Shown piece after piece: positions 22,494-29,936 of a stretch of DNA of 32,411 nucleotides. A program made the position numbers and the translations under genes. Location of the stretch: contig CAXDOZ010000017.1 in the NCBI GenBank assembly GCA_963991145.1, positions 1-32,411 on the forward strand. Direction: 5' to 3'. The DNA comes from CAXDOZ01 sp963991145. GTDB taxonomy: Bacteria; Bacteroidota; Bacteroidia; Chitinophagales; JABDMM01. Position 1 is the first letter of the stretch; each line of letters begins with the position of its first letter. The notes beneath the pieces are model-generated. The model did no database searches. It was not told the origin of the DNA and saw nothing but the letters and a program-made list of their open reading frames with translations.

Positions 22494-23387
22494 GTGAGCA
22501 AGTATTCAATAAGAGATATAGAGGAGTTATCGGGAATCAAGGCGCATACCTTGAGGATATGGGAGCAGCGATATAACATCGTTCAACCATTGCGTACGGA
22601 TACTAATATTCGATACTACACAGATGAACAACTTAAGCTGATCCTAAATATTAGCCTTCTTAACAAGAATGGTCTTCGGATTTCACAAATCGCGAAGATG
22701 GAAGATAATGAGCGTGATCAGGCTATTGCACTTATTGACAATAAGGATCTTCAGTTTGAAAATCAAATCAAGTCTCTGACCTTCAGCATGATAGATATGC
22801 GTGAGGATCAGTTTGAAAAGATTGTCAATACAAGCATTTTACAATTGGGTTTTGAAACCACGATGATCAGTATCATCTATCCTTTTCTGGAAAGAGTTGG
22901 CACATTGTGGCGTTCCGGGGCGATCTCACCTGCACAAGAGCATTTCATTTCAAACCTTATCCGCCAGAAAATCATAGTTGCCATTGATGGCCAAATGGCT
23001 GTAAATCATAGCTCTTCAAATAAATTTGTTCTTTGTACTCCGGAAGGTGATCTTCATGAACTTTCCTTGCTGTTCATGCACTATTTGCTAAGATCAAGAG
23101 GTATAAATTCAATTTACCTGGGTGCAACAGTACCATATAAGGATTTACTCAATGTTGTAGAGACCCATAAGCCAGACTACTTATTCATGGTATTTATGGT
23201 CAAGCCAAATAGAACAACTGTTTCTGCTTATCTACAGCAGCTAGCAAAGGACTTTACAAAGCAGCAGATACTTGTTTCTGGGGCGAAAGTTCTAAGTAAG
23301 CCGGAGTTGGTTCCAGATGAGATCCGTCTAATAAAATCCTTTGACGACTCCGTAGCCTTTGTAGAGTCGATCTCAAATTCTGTTTAA
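22494..23387 (+). CDS. MerR-family regulator with B12-binding domain (CarH/LitR-like)
   Basis: The product is 297 residues. Residues 1-70 are a MerR winged helix (YSIRDIEELSGIKAHTLRIWEQRY, then NIRYYTDEQ). Residues about 90-165 are the helical cap of B12 photoreceptors with the W-x9-EH motif (W139, E149, H150). Residues about 175-295 are a Rossmann-like cobalamin-binding domain, with GDLHELSL supplying the expected cobalt ligand H188. CarH/LitR proteins bind adenosylcobalamin, repress carotenoid genes in the dark and release DNA in light. Two classic features differ. The residue after W139 is Arg, where Thermus CarH (from memory) has His132, and the later SxL and GG motifs are degenerate (FMVFM, SGA). 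The start is GTG. It lies head of the crt unit, with the sigma gene 77 bases downstream. Confidence 0.87.
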   Translation: MSKYSIRDIEELSGIKAHTLRIWEQRYNIVQPLRTDTNIRYYTDEQLKLILNISLLNKNGLRISQIAKMEDNERDQAIALIDNKDLQFENQIKSLTFSMIDMREDQFEKIVNTSILQLGFETTMISIIYPFLERVGTLWRSGAISPAQEHFISNLIRQKIIVAIDGQMAVNHSSSNKFVLCTPEGDLHELSLLFMHYLLRSRGINSIYLGATVPYKDLLNVVETHKPDYLFMVFMVKPNRTTVSAYLQQLAKDFTKQQILVSGAKVLSKPELVPDEIRLIKSFDDSVAFVESISNSV

Positions 23388-23402
23388 GGTTTTTTAGAAG
23401 AA

Positions 23403-23440
23403 ATTAAACAGTTTTCTTGCGCAGTATTTTTTTGTTTAAT
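23403..23440. promoter_or_regulatory. 8-bp inverted repeat before the sigma factor gene
   Basis: ATTAAACA (23403-23410) and TGTTTAAT (23433-23440) are exact reverse complements 22 bases apart. A third copy, TGTTTAA, forms the end of the regulator gene (23381-23387), and TTAAACA also occurs at 22437-22443. The repeat lies 24 bases before the ATG at 23465, overlapping where a promoter is expected. Candidate regulator binding site. Confidence 0.4.
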
Positions 23441-23464
23441 AGTTTAGTGGAAACATTAGACAAA

Positions 23465-23995
23465 ATGGCTACTCAAACAACTCAAGCACTAGAAAAAGAA
23501 ATCGTAGGATACACTAGCATCCTTAAGCCTTTCGCCTTAAACCTTACCAGAAATGAAGAGGAAAGTGAGGACCTGATCCAGGATACGGTTTTCAGAGCTC
23601 TATCAAATCTTGACAAGTTTGCTGAGGGTACCAATCTTAAAGCGTGGTTGTTCACGATCATGAAGAATATTTTCATTAACAACTATCGTCGTAAGATGAA
23701 GCGCAATATCATTAATGACCACACTGCTAATAGCTACTACATTAACAGCGGAGAGCAGACGATCAGCAATGGTGCGGAGCGTACCTTTCTAATGGAAAAT
23801 CTTCAGAAAGCAATGAAGGAAGTAAATCCTGATTATGGGATTCCTTTTATGATGTACTATGAAGGTTTTAAATACCATGAGATAGCTGAAAAACTAAACC
23901 TGCCTTTAGGTACAGTAAAAAGTCGAATCTTCTTTGCCAGAAAGGAATTGAAAGCAAGTCTTAAGAAGGTAGGGATCACAAATTCTCGTGTTTAA
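23465..23995 (+). CDS. ECF-type RNA polymerase sigma factor
   Basis: The product is 176 residues. Region 2 is visible in NEEESEDLIQDTVFRAL and LKAWLFTIMKNIFINNYRRK, and region 4 in YEGFKYHEIAEKLNLPLGTVKSRIFFARKEL, separated by a short linker: the minimal two-domain ECF architecture. The frame opens at 23417, but the ATG at 23465 (MATQTTQALEKE) is preferred because the inverted repeat and presumed promoter occupy the stretch before it. It lies between the B12-type regulator and crtI, so it probably drives, or is driven with, the carotenoid genes. No anti-sigma factor gene adjoins it. A sigma gene at the head of a crt cluster recalls carQ of Myxococcus, though direct orthology is not claimed. 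Confidence 0.9.
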   Translation: MATQTTQALEKEIVGYTSILKPFALNLTRNEEESEDLIQDTVFRALSNLDKFAEGTNLKAWLFTIMKNIFINNYRRKMKRNIINDHTANSYYINSGEQTISNGAERTFLMENLQKAMKEVNPDYGIPFMMYYEGFKYHEIAEKLNLPLGTVKSRIFFARKELKASLKKVGITNSRV

Positions 23996-24004
23996 GATTT
24001 TTCT

Positions 24005-24033
24005 CTTTTTGTTGGAAAATTCCCAACAAAAAG
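24005..24033. promoter_or_regulatory. Perfect 11-bp inverted repeat between sigma factor and crtI
   Basis: CTTTTTGTTGG (24005-24015) and CCAACAAAAAG (24023-24033) pair perfectly around a 7-base loop. The T-tract is in the 5' arm and the A-tract in the 3' arm, the reverse of an intrinsic terminator on either strand, so an operator or an RNA structural element is more likely. It lies 10 bases after the sigma factor stop. Confidence 0.55.
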
Positions 24034-24045
24034 CTAAACAAAGCA

Positions 24046-24072
24046 CTCACAGTCATGTTCTTTAACTGTGAG
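24046..24072 (+). promoter_or_regulatory. 8-bp inverted repeat enclosing the crtI start codon
   Basis: CTCACAGT (24046-24053) and ACTGTGAG (24065-24072) are exact reverse complements 11 bases apart. The GTG start of crtI (24068-24070) lies inside the 3' arm. In the mRNA this hairpin would cover the start codon; in DNA it could be an operator. Confidence 0.5.
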
Positions 24073-25591
24073 AAATCAAATCAACATTATCGGTTCTGGC
24101 TTCGCCGGAATTTCAGCAGCAGCACATCTTGCGTCCAAGGGATATAGCGTAGATGTTTTTGAAAAGAATGAAGGTCCCGGAGGACGAGCAAGCGTTTTCG
24201 AATCCAATGGCTTCAAGTTCGATATGGGACCAAGTTGGTACTGGATGCCTGGTGTCTTCGAGCAGTTCTTCAATCACTTTGGCAGTAAAGTCTCTGACCA
24301 CTATAATCTATTGCGCTTAGATCCGGGATACAGGATCTATTTCGGGAAAGATGATATTGTAGATATCCCTGCTAGCATGTCTGAGCTGAGAGACCTTTTT
24401 GAATCTCTAGAGCCTGGTAGCGCTAAAAAGCTGGATAAGTTTCTCGCTGAAGCAGAGTACAAATACGAGAAGGGAATAAATGATCTGGTGCACAAGCCAA
24501 GCAGATCAATATTTGAGTTTGCAGATGTTACCCTTCTTAAAGACCTGTTTCGTCTGCAGTTATTCTCTTCAATCAGGAATCATGTTCATTCAATGTTCAA
24601 GAATGACAAGATCCGCAAGATCCTTGAGTTTCCAGTTTATTTCCTGGGTGCATTACCTGAAAATACTCCCGCTCTTTATTCCTTAATGAATTATGCCGAT
24701 CTCAGTCTTGGTACCTGGTACCCTCAAGGTGGAATGCATGAGATCATAAAGGGAATGGTAAGAGTGGCTGAGCAGCAAGGTGCTCGTTTCCATTACAATT
24801 CTGCAGTTGACTCAATTCCTGTCTCAAATGGAATTGTAAATGGACTGATGGTAAACAACGAATTGAAGCAAAGCAATGTAGTTGTTGCCGGGGCAGATTA
24901 TCACCACGTGGACCAATATCTTCTTGAAAAACCTTACAGGAATTACGATGAAAAGTATTGGGATAAGCGAGTGATGGCACCTTCTTCACTCATATTCTAT
25001 ATGGGAATTGATAAGAAGCTTGAAGGATTAGAACATCACAATCTCTTCTTTGATAAGTCCTTTGAAATTTTTGCTAGAGAGATCTACAGCAGTCCGCAAT
25101 GGCCAACAGATCCATTGTTTTACGTCTCATGTACTTCCAAAACAGATCCAAGTGTTGCTCCTGAAGGTCAGGAAAACATGTTCATCCTGGTACCCGTAGC
25201 ACCGGGATTGGAGGATACAGATGAAGTAAGAGAACAACTTTACGACCTGGTCATGGATCGACTCGAGTCATTAACTGGCCAGAAGATCAAGGAGCATGTG
25301 ATCTATAGAAGGTCATTTGCTCATAGAGATTTCAAAGAAAGATACCATGCATTCAAAGGCAATGCTTACGGTTTGGCCAATACACTTTTCCAAACTGCAA
25401 TATTTAAACCAAGCTTAACAAACAAGAACCTGAAAAATCTGTTTTACACCGGTCAATTGACAGTTCCCGGACCTGGTGTACCACCTTCCATTATATCCGG
25501 TGAGGTTGTTAGTAAGGAGATTGAGAAAGACTTCCCATTAAACTCTCAGGGTGCAAGCACAAAAAAAGATAAATATGAAAGCGTTATTTGA
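24068..25591 (+). CDS. crtI: Phytoene desaturase CrtI
   Basis: An FAD-dependent enzyme that converts colourless phytoene to red lycopene in four desaturations. The 507-residue product starts with an FAD-binding Rossmann motif, NIIGSGFAG (6-14), then FEKNEGPGGRAS (36-47) and FDMGPSWYWMP, all typical of CrtI. The C-terminal bacterial-type phytoene dehydrogenase signature (NLFYTGQLTVPGPGVPPSIISG) is complete and differs from that of the CrtD-like gene at 16494. No in-frame ATG exists near the N-terminus; the GTG at 24068 gives the usual CrtI start and sits inside an inverted repeat. The 3' end overlaps crtB by 17 bases, so the two enzymes are translationally coupled. Confidence 0.94.
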   Translation: MRNQINIIGSGFAGISAAAHLASKGYSVDVFEKNEGPGGRASVFESNGFKFDMGPSWYWMPGVFEQFFNHFGSKVSDHYNLLRLDPGYRIYFGKDDIVDIPASMSELRDLFESLEPGSAKKLDKFLAEAEYKYEKGINDLVHKPSRSIFEFADVTLLKDLFRLQLFSSIRNHVHSMFKNDKIRKILEFPVYFLGALPENTPALYSLMNYADLSLGTWYPQGGMHEIIKGMVRVAEQQGARFHYNSAVDSIPVSNGIVNGLMVNNELKQSNVVVAGADYHHVDQYLLEKPYRNYDEKYWDKRVMAPSSLIFYMGIDKKLEGLEHHNLFFDKSFEIFAREIYSSPQWPTDPLFYVSCTSKTDPSVAPEGQENMFILVPVAPGLEDTDEVREQLYDLVMDRLESLTGQKIKEHVIYRRSFAHRDFKERYHAFKGNAYGLANTLFQTAIFKPSLTNKNLKNLFYTGQLTVPGPGVPPSIISGEVVSKEIEKDFPLNSQGASTKKDKYESVI

Positions 25592-26408
25592 CCAAACCGC
25601 CAGACAGTGCAGTAGACTTATTACAGAGGCTTACTCCACTTCATTTACCCTAGGAATTAAAACCCTGGATAAATCGCTTCATGATCCAATCTTTAGCATT
25701 TATGGATTTGTGCGATATGCCGATGAGATCGTTGACACCTTCTATGGCTTTGATCAAAAGGAGCTTTTGTTAAAGTTCAAAGAGGATACTTATAAAGCAA
25801 TTGAGGAGGGAATCAGTCTAAATCCAATTCTTAATAGCTATCAGTGGGTAGTAAATAAGTATGGAATCGAAAATGACTTAACAGAAGCTTTCTTCGACAG
25901 CATGGAAACTGATCTGTATCAGGATGATCACAATCAGGGTTCATATGAGGAATACATCTACGGTTCGGCAGAGGTTGTTGGATTAATGTGTCTGAGGGTC
26001 TTTGTAGAAGGGGATAAGGAGCTTTTTGACAGCTTGAAAGCGCCAGCAAAAAGTTTGGGTGCAGCATTTCAAAAAGTGAACTTCCTACGTGACATGGGCT
26101 CTGACTTTGATGATAGAGGTAGAACATATTTCCCGGGGGTTGATTTCCAAAACTTTGATCGAGATCAAAAGCACCAGATTGAGGAGGATATACTTAAGGA
26201 CTTTAATGACGCTTACAATGGTATCATCAATCTACCTAAGTCAAGTAGGTTAGGAGTTTATCTCGCTTACAGATACTACCGAGCCCTGTTTAAAAGGATT
26301 CAGAAGTCTTCTGTTAGCTGTGTTAAAGAACAGCGAATCCGAGTTCCGGATGCGAACAAGGTTGGAATCCTTCTTAGCACATATTTACAGGCAAAGTTTA
26401 GTTTCTAG
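25575..26408 (+). CDS. crtB: Phytoene synthase CrtB
   Basis: Condenses two geranylgeranyl diphosphates head to head to give phytoene, the first committed carotenoid step. The product is 277 residues. The two aspartate-rich metal/diphosphate sites are visible: YADEIVD with D50 and D54, and LRDMGSDFDDRGRTYFP (171-187) with D173 and D177. The N-terminal STSF block (21-24) is also typical. The frame extends to 25551 inside crtI, but MKALFD at 25575 is the natural start. It abuts the lycopene cyclase gene with no intervening base. Geranylgeranyl diphosphate synthase is not in this window and must be encoded elsewhere. Confidence 0.95.
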   Translation: MKALFDQTARQCSRLITEAYSTSFTLGIKTLDKSLHDPIFSIYGFVRYADEIVDTFYGFDQKELLLKFKEDTYKAIEEGISLNPILNSYQWVVNKYGIENDLTEAFFDSMETDLYQDDHNQGSYEEYIYGSAEVVGLMCLRVFVEGDKELFDSLKAPAKSLGAAFQKVNFLRDMGSDFDDRGRTYFPGVDFQNFDRDQKHQIEEDILKDFNDAYNGIINLPKSSRLGVYLAYRYYRALFKRIQKSSVSCVKEQRIRVPDANKVGILLSTYLQAKFSF

Positions 26409-27110
26409 ATGTCGACCTATCTCGCCATCAATCTTTTTACCATTCTTGTGCCATTGCTTTTGAGCTTTGACAAGCGAGTTTCTTTCTATAAGAAGTTTGT
26501 TTGGCTCTTGCCAGCAATCGGAATAAGTGCTTTTTTATTTATCGTTTGGGATCACATTTTCACGGTAAATGGTGTATGGTCTTTCAATCCCGAGCATCTG
26601 GTTGGAGTAGACATCTTTGATCTGCCATTGGAAGAATTGCTGTTCTTTGTCACAGTACCATACGCCTGTGTTTTCATTTATGAGACCTTAAACGAGTACT
26701 GGAACAAGGACCTTTTCAAAGCAGCCAGTCCGTATATTTTTTGGGGGATTGTAATAGCACTAATTGCCCTAGCACTGATATATAATGATCGGGCTTATAC
26801 GATGGTGAATGCCTGGTTTGCTGTTGCTGTTTGTTTACTGCATTTCACCTGGTTCCGATATGAGAAGTTTGGGTTTTTTATGAGAGCCTATCTGGTAAGT
26901 TTGATTCCCTTTCTTATAGTAAATGGTATCCTAACCTACCTGCCGGTAGTGATGTATAACAATGCGGAGAATCTTGGAATTAGAATAGTCTCTATTCCTG
27001 TTGAGGATACTGTGTATGCCTTTTCTCTATTGCTGTTAACCATCAGTTTGTTTGAGCGCTTTCAATTGATAGGTGCAAAAAAGAAAATGACTTATGGGGT
27101 TGCTAGTTGA
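26409..27110 (+). CDS. crtYcd: Lycopene beta-cyclase, fused CrtYc-CrtYd type
   Basis: A membrane enzyme that closes beta-ionone rings on lycopene. The 233-residue product has six to seven hydrophobic segments and two homologous halves. The first half has DLPLEELLFF (71-80) and the second SIPVEDTVYA (195-204). These are the paired PxE[ED] motifs of the heterodimeric CrtYc/CrtYd cyclases, here fused in one chain as is usual in marine Bacteroidota. It starts immediately after the crtB stop and overlaps crtZ by 17 bases. In saproxanthin/myxol producers this kind of cyclase works with CruF so that one end stays acyclic. Confidence 0.92.
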   Translation: MSTYLAINLFTILVPLLLSFDKRVSFYKKFVWLLPAIGISAFLFIVWDHIFTVNGVWSFNPEHLVGVDIFDLPLEELLFFVTVPYACVFIYETLNEYWNKDLFKAASPYIFWGIVIALIALALIYNDRAYTMVNAWFAVAVCLLHFTWFRYEKFGFFMRAYLVSLIPFLIVNGILTYLPVVMYNNAENLGIRIVSIPVEDTVYAFSLLLLTISLFERFQLIGAKKKMTYGVAS

Positions 27111-27555
27111 TATAGGTCTTGTGGCAATTGCTTTCTTTGGAATGGAAGGTGTTGCATGGTTCACCCACAAGTATGTTATGCATGGTTTTTTGTGGTCATG
27201 GCATAAGGATCACCACGATCACAAGAGAACACTATTTGAGGTGAATGATCTCTTTTCTGTGGTTTTTAGTATTCCTGCGATAGTTTTTATCATCATTGGA
27301 CTGAACTATCCAAGCTTGTATTTCTTATTCCCTCTAGGAATTGGAATTACATTCTATGGTGTTTTTTATTTCGTCTTTCATGATGTCATAGTCCATAGAA
27401 GGATCAAACTTCCATTTAAAGCCAGATCAGATTACATGAAAAGGATTATGTCTGCACATTATCACCACCATACTAAACACAGTAGGGAAGATTGTGAGGC
27501 TTTTGGCTTTTTATACGCGCCCAAAAAGTACGCCCCAAGAAGAAGTAAATCATGA
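27094..27555 (+). CDS. crtZ: Beta-carotene 3-hydroxylase CrtZ
   Basis: A non-haem di-iron membrane hydroxylase that adds a 3-hydroxyl to beta-rings. The 153-residue product has the full histidine-box set: HKYVMH (25-30), HKDHH (37-41), HDVIVH (96-101) and HYHHHTKH (122-129). Four membrane segments are likely. It overlaps the cyclase by 17 bases upstream and the TonB receptor by 4 bases downstream (ATGA). Given CruF and CrtD elsewhere in the window, its likely substrate is the cyclic end of a gamma-carotene derivative, giving saproxanthin-like product. Confidence 0.94.
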   Translation: MGLLVDIGLVAIAFFGMEGVAWFTHKYVMHGFLWSWHKDHHDHKRTLFEVNDLFSVVFSIPAIVFIIIGLNYPSLYFLFPLGIGITFYGVFYFVFHDVIVHRRIKLPFKARSDYMKRIMSAHYHHHTKHSREDCEAFGFLYAPKKYAPRRSKS

Positions 27556-29936
27556 AAAAAATAGCAAGACTAGCGCTGCTCATTTCGCTTGCTTTTACCA
27601 CCACTTTTACAGTTTTTTCTCAGACAGGAATCATCAAAGGAAGGATCTCAGACCCGGTCAACAATGAGCCTATTCCCTTTGCTAATGTGGTCATTCAGGA
27701 AACTACGAATGGAGTAACTTCAGATATTGACGGGAATTATATTCTTGAGAATCTAGAACCGGGCTTGTATAATGTTCAGGCCTCTTACCTGGGATATGAG
27801 ACTAAGGTTGTAACCGAAGTGCAGGTCTCAAATTCAAAACCTGCATTGATCGACTTTAAATTAGAACCTTCTATAAAGGAAGTTGATGAGGTTACCGTAA
27901 CTGCAAATCCATTTGCGAAATCTGACGAAAGCCCAACATCCTTGAGGACAATTGGGGTTAACGAGATTCAACGATATCCGGGAGGGAATAGAGATATCTC
28001 AAGAATGATCCAATCATTACCGGGAGTAAGCACAACGGTAGCTTTTAGAAATGATATCCTCGTAAGGGGAGGTGCCCCGGCAGAAAATTCATTCTTTGTA
28101 GATGGGATTGAAATTCCAACGATCAATCACTTTTCTACTCAAGGAGCAACAGGCGGTCCAATTGGTCTCATCAATGTGGATCTGATCAAGGAAGTGGATT
28201 TTTACACTGGAGGCTTCCCAGTGAACAGAGGAAATGCACTGAGCTCTGTGATGGACCTGAAGCTCCGCGATGGTAGAGATGATCGCTTTGGAGTGACCTT
28301 TACTCTTGGGGCAAGTGAGGCGGGACTTACACTTGAATCCCCAACCGGAAAGAACGGATCGATTATTTTTTCAGCAAGGAGATCATACTTACAATTCTTA
28401 TTCAAGCTCTTCAAGCTACCATTTCTGCCTACTTATAATGACTTCCAGCTAAAGCAAAAATTAAAGTTTGGATCGCAACACGAACTGACATTATTGGGGA
28501 TTGGAACCTATGATGATCTTGGTCTGAACAACAATACCAATGGAACAGAAGATGAGATCTTTCTGCTCAACAATATCCCTGAGCAAATCCAATGGAGTTA
28601 CATTGTAGGTGCGAGGTACCGTTACTTCACGCAAAACAGTGTTTGGACCTTTGTAGCGAGCAGAAATCACTTCGACAATGAGGCAGTGAAGTATGTAAAC
28701 AATGATAGAAGCTCGGAAGAGAATCTTCAGTTCAATTATGCTTCATCAGAAGCCGAGACGAAAGTTCGAATTGAGAACGACTACAGATTCAATGGTTTCA
28801 AACTGAATACCGGGGTAGCTTATCAATTTGTTCAATACACAAACTCATCCAATATTTTACAGGAGGATGGGAGCCGATTTATTTACTCAAGCAAGGTAAA
28901 CTTTCACAAGTACGGTTTCTTTGGAAACATAAGCAGAGGTTTCATCGATGAGAACCTGAAGGTCAGCCTCGGAATTAGGTTTGACGGGAATAGCTTTTCC
29001 TCAAACATGGCAAACCTCTTCAAGCAGTTCTCTCCTCGATTGGCAATTTCGTACAACTTTCTTCCACGCTGGTCAATTAATTTCAATACCGGGTTCTACC
29101 ATCAATTACCACCATATACTTCGATTGGATACAGAGATGAGAGTGGAGATCTTGTGAATCAGGACAGGCTGGAGTACATGAATAACTACCAGTTTGTTTT
29201 AGGTGTTGAGCATGTAACAAAATGGAATGCGAAGATTGGGATTGAAGGATTCGTAAAGATCTATGATAACTATCCATTCTTGCTTGATGACTCCATTTCA
29301 CTATCCAATTTAGGTGGAGATTTCGGAGTAATTGGAGCAGAAAATGCAGTCTCAAACAGTGAGGGAAGAGCTTATGGAATGGAGTTACTCTATCAGCAAA
29401 AGCTATGGCGTGGATTTTACGGAATAGTGAGCTATACTCTTTTCTGGAGCGAGTTTAGGGACAAGAATGGCTCATTTGTGCCTTCAGCCTGGGATGCTCG
29501 TCATGTAATAAGCATGACTGGAGGTAAGAAGTTTAACAAGAACTGGGAATTGGGTGTTCGATGGGTGATTTCTGGAGGTAGCCCCTACACACCAATAGAT
29601 CAACCTTACAGTTCAATCATCGAGGTATGGAATGCAAATCAGCAAGGAGTTCCTGATTATGACCTCCTAAATACTGAGAGATTGCCATGGTTTCACCAGC
29701 TTGATGTTAGGGTTGATAAGAAGTGGTTCTTTAAGAGCTGGTCTCTTAACATGTATCTCGACATCCAGAACTTTTACAATTTTGAGGCTGTAAAGCCAGA
29801 TGTCTTAACAGTTGAAAGAGATGCGAGTGGTGATCCTGTTGTGAATCCAAATGATCAAACCAGATATAACTCCTATTTCATTGAAGATGCTGCGGGGCAG
29901 GTACTGCCTAGTATTGGAGTGATCGTAGCTTATTAG
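27552..29936 (+). CDS. TonB-dependent outer-membrane receptor with CarboxypepD_reg-like domain
   Basis: The product is 794 residues. After the signal peptide (MKKIARLALLISLAFTTTFTVFSQ) comes a carboxypeptidase-regulatory-like domain (about 25-110; GIIKGRISDPVNNEPIPFANV), then a plug domain (about 118-240; IQSLPGVSTT, RGGAPAENSFFVDGIEIP) and a 22-strand-type beta-barrel. The receptor imports an unknown ligand across the outer membrane using TonB energy. No substrate signature is evident, and no SusD partner is adjacent. Its start overlaps the crtZ stop (ATGA), making it the last gene of the carotenoid operon, which is an uncommon partnership. Its end overlaps the convergent OsmC gene by 4 bases. 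Ligand candidates such as cobalamin or a siderophore are speculative. Confidence 0.9.
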   Translation: MKKIARLALLISLAFTTTFTVFSQTGIIKGRISDPVNNEPIPFANVVIQETTNGVTSDIDGNYILENLEPGLYNVQASYLGYETKVVTEVQVSNSKPALIDFKLEPSIKEVDEVTVTANPFAKSDESPTSLRTIGVNEIQRYPGGNRDISRMIQSLPGVSTTVAFRNDILVRGGAPAENSFFVDGIEIPTINHFSTQGATGGPIGLINVDLIKEVDFYTGGFPVNRGNALSSVMDLKLRDGRDDRFGVTFTLGASEAGLTLESPTGKNGSIIFSARRSYLQFLFKLFKLPFLPTYNDFQLKQKLKFGSQHELTLLGIGTYDDLGLNNNTNGTEDEIFLLNNIPEQIQWSYIVGARYRYFTQNSVWTFVASRNHFDNEAVKYVNNDRSSEENLQFNYASSEAETKVRIENDYRFNGFKLNTGVAYQFVQYTNSSNILQEDGSRFIYSSKVNFHKYGFFGNISRGFIDENLKVSLGIRFDGNSFSSNMANLFKQFSPRLAISYNFLPRWSINFNTGFYHQLPPYTSIGYRDESGDLVNQDRLEYMNNYQFVLGVEHVTKWNAKIGIEGFVKIYDNYPFLLDDSISLSNLGGDFGVIGAENAVSNSEGRAYGMELLYQQKLWRGFYGIVSYTLFWSEFRDKNGSFVPSAWDARHVISMTGGKKFNKNWELGVRWVISGGSPYTPIDQPYSSIIEVWNANQQGVPDYDLLNTERLPWFHQLDVRVDKKWFFKSWSLNMYLDIQNFYNFEAVKPDVLTVERDASGDPVVNPNDQTRYNSYFIEDAAGQVLPSIGVIVAY

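Noticed and set aside
23417..23464. Longer sigma factor start within the upstream gap
   Set aside because: The extension has a non-ATG start and covers half of the inverted repeat and the probable promoter; MATQTTQALEKE is a normal ECF N-terminus.
24005..24033. The 11-bp hairpin after the sigma factor as a Rho-independent terminator
   Set aside because: The T-rich arm comes first and the A-rich arm last, and no T-run follows on either strand, so it does not have terminator form.
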